Below, one piece after another: positions 34,569 through 35,871 of a DNA stretch of 35,871 nucleotides (its first letter is position 1; each line of letters starts with the position of its first letter). The notes under the pieces are model-generated. The model was not told the origin of the DNA. It saw only the letters and a program-made list of their open reading frames with translations, and made no database searches. The translations under genes were made by a program, and so were the position numbers. The DNA lies in contig NZ_JAHCKK010000048.1 of assembly GCF_026125825.1 (NCBI RefSeq), positions 1-35,871 of the forward strand, given 5' to 3'. This DNA is from Hydrogenophaga sp. GTDB lineage: Bacteria > Pseudomonadota > Gammaproteobacteria > Burkholderiales > Burkholderiaceae_C.

Positions 34569-35871
34569 TCAGACCGTCGCTTCGTCGATCAGCACCAGCA
34601 CGTTCTGCCCGGCGGCCACCGCGCCGCCTTGCGCGCACATGAGGCTGTGCACCGTGGCGTTGGCGGGCGCAAGCAGGTTGAACTCCATCTTCATGGACTC
34701 GATCACCAACAGCACGTCACCCGCCTGCACCTGCTGGCCCACGCTCACGGCCACCTTCCACACATTGCCCGGCACGCTGGTGGCCAGTGCGCGCGCCCCC
34801 TCGGGCAGGTCGATCTCGGCCTCCACACCCGCGGCGGCCACATCCGCCTCGCTCGCGTACTCCACCTGGCCCGACGCGGCCCAGCGCTCGCGCTCGGCCT
34901 CGAACGCGGCCTGCTGCCGGGCCTTGAACGCGCTGATCGCTTCGCTGTTCTCGGCCAGGAACCGCCGGTACGCCTTCAGGCTGAAGCTGCCGTCTTCCGT
35001 GCGCAGCGCATACCCGCCGTGCGGGAAGCGCGCGCGGATGTCCTTGAGCGCCGCCTCGCTCACCGGCTCGAATCGGATCTGGTCGAAAAAGCGCAGCAGC
35101 CAGGGCTGCTCGAACGGCGTGCCCGGCCTGCCGTGCCGCCAGCGGTTCCACATCTGCAGCGTGCGGCCCACGAACTGGTAGCCCCCGGGGCCCTCCATGC
35201 CATACACGCACAGGTAGGCCCCGCCGATGCCCACCGCGTTCTCCGGCGTCCAGGTGCGCGCGGGGTTGTACTTGGTGGTCACCAGCCGGTGGCGCGGGTC
35301 CAGCGGCGTGGCCACCGGCGCGCCCAGGTACACGTCGCCCAGGCCCAGCACCAGGTAGCGCGCGTCGAACACGATGTTGAACACCTCGTCGATTGATTCC
35401 AGGCCGTTGATGCGTCGGATGAACTCGATGTTGCTCGGGCACCAGGGTGCGTCCGGCCGCACCGACTGCATGTACTTCTCGATGGCGAGCTTCGTCTGCG
35501 GGTCGTCCCACGAGAGCGGCAGCACGATGGTGCGCGAGGGCACCACCATCTCGTCCACTGGCGGCAGCGCATCGTCCACTTCGGCGATCACGCGCAGCAG
35601 CGCCTCGCGCGGCAGGCTGGCGGGGTCGAAGTGCACCTGCAGCGAGCGAATGCCCGGGGTGAGATCGATCACCCCGGCCAGGTGCTTGCGCTTGAGGCCT
35701 TCGAGCAGGGCCTGCACGCGCATGCGCAGCTCCAGATCGAGCGTGAGCGTGCCGAACTCGATCAGCACATAGCGGTCGCCCGCCTGGCGCACCTCGGGGC
35801 GCGGGCGGTGGCCCTCGGCAGCGCGGTCGTGCAGGATGGGGGGTGCGGGCGTGCCCGCGCGGTGGTGAATG
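34569..35871 (-). CDS. uca: Urea carboxylase (C-terminal part, cut by window edge)
   Basis: The last 433 residues or so of a biotin-dependent urea carboxylase, which makes allophanate from urea, ATP and bicarbonate. The frame is open to the window edge. The visible part covers the end of the AHS2/KipA-like half, a full AHS1/KipI-like half of the carboxyltransferase domain ([60 protein letters not shown]), a linker, and the biotinyl domain with IESMKMEFN, where the Lys between the two Met carries biotin. The biotin carboxylase domain lies beyond the edge. Operon with atzF. Confidence 0.96.
   Translation of the reverse strand, partial: IHHRAGTPAPPILHDRAAEGHRPRPEVRQAGDRYVLIEFGTLTLDLELRMRVQALLEGLKRKHLAGVIDLTPGIRSLQVHFDPASLPREALLRVIAEVDDALPPVDEMVVPSRTIVLPLSWDDPQTKLAIEKYMQSVRPDAPWCPSNIEFIRRINGLESIDEVFNIVFDARYLVLGLGDVYLGAPVATPLDPRHRLVTTKYNPARTWTPENAVGIGGAYLCVYGMEGPGGYQFVGRTLQMWNRWRHGRPGTPFEQPWLLRFFDQIRFEPVSEAALKDIRARFPHGGYALRTEDGSFSLKAYRRFLAENSEAISAFKARQQAAFEAERERWAASGQVEYASEADVAAAGVEAEIDLPEGARALATSVPGNVWKVAVSVGQQVQAGDVLLVIESMKMEFNLLAPANATVHSLMCAQGGAVAAGQNVLVLIDEATV

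Overview
The window is GC-rich, gene-dense chromosomal DNA. Its codon use and gene order suggest a betaproteobacterium of the Burkholderiales, probably Comamonadaceae (Hydrogenophaga/Acidovorax-like). The pointers are the rpsP-rimM-trmD-rplS block followed by a Nudix hydrolase and a CbiB-like protein, the orn / M48 protease / phhB / rsgA neighbourhood, and a C- and G-run hairpin repeat of a kind I recall from that family. I see no tRNA, rRNA, CRISPR array, IS element or phage gene. Both ends cut genes: an RND pump on the left and a urea carboxylase on the right.

Layout. 1-3058 (minus): tetR-adaptor-RND efflux operon with a likely TetR operator. 3147-5322: glutaryl-CoA dehydrogenase divergent from a LysR regulator. 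5346-7425: msrA, a secreted fasciclin protein and an EamA exporter. 7487-18890: a large metal-handling block around one 86-bp divergent control region (15600-15685). Leftward run znuC-znuB-znuA and then, 34 bp later, a TonB-dependent siderophore-type receptor, ABC ATPase, binding lipoprotein and FecCD permease, with overlapping stop/start codons at most junctions. Rightward run zur, a LolD/MacB-type ATPase, an FtsX-type permease, a 79-residue Cys/His periplasmic protein and a DUF3299-type protein. 18919-20874: AEC transporter, TM2-like membrane protein and GNAT acetyltransferase. 21055-25211: rpsP-rimM-trmD-rplS, Nudix CoA pyrophosphatase and CbiB-like membrane protein. 25269-28483: rsgA, phhB, M48 protease (minus) and orn (plus). 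28576-30168: Pit phosphate transporter. 30500-32461: DEAD-box helicase with a long structured leader. 32696-35871 (minus): allophanate hydrolase and urea carboxylase, an ATP-dependent route from urea to ammonia and CO2.

The most interesting part is 7487-18890. Its layout suggests a single zinc regulon in which Zur controls classical ZnuABC uptake, an outer-membrane metallophore route (receptor plus FecBCD-type ABC), and a poorly characterised MacB-like ABC / DUF3299 module. In that module the usual large His-rich periplasmic partner seems to be replaced by a very small four-cysteine protein, and the permease carries a CxC plus three-histidine cluster in its periplasmic domain. No metallophore biosynthesis genes are visible, so the receptor may take up chelates made elsewhere in the genome or by other organisms. 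All functional statements are read from sequence and family knowledge; no searches were run.
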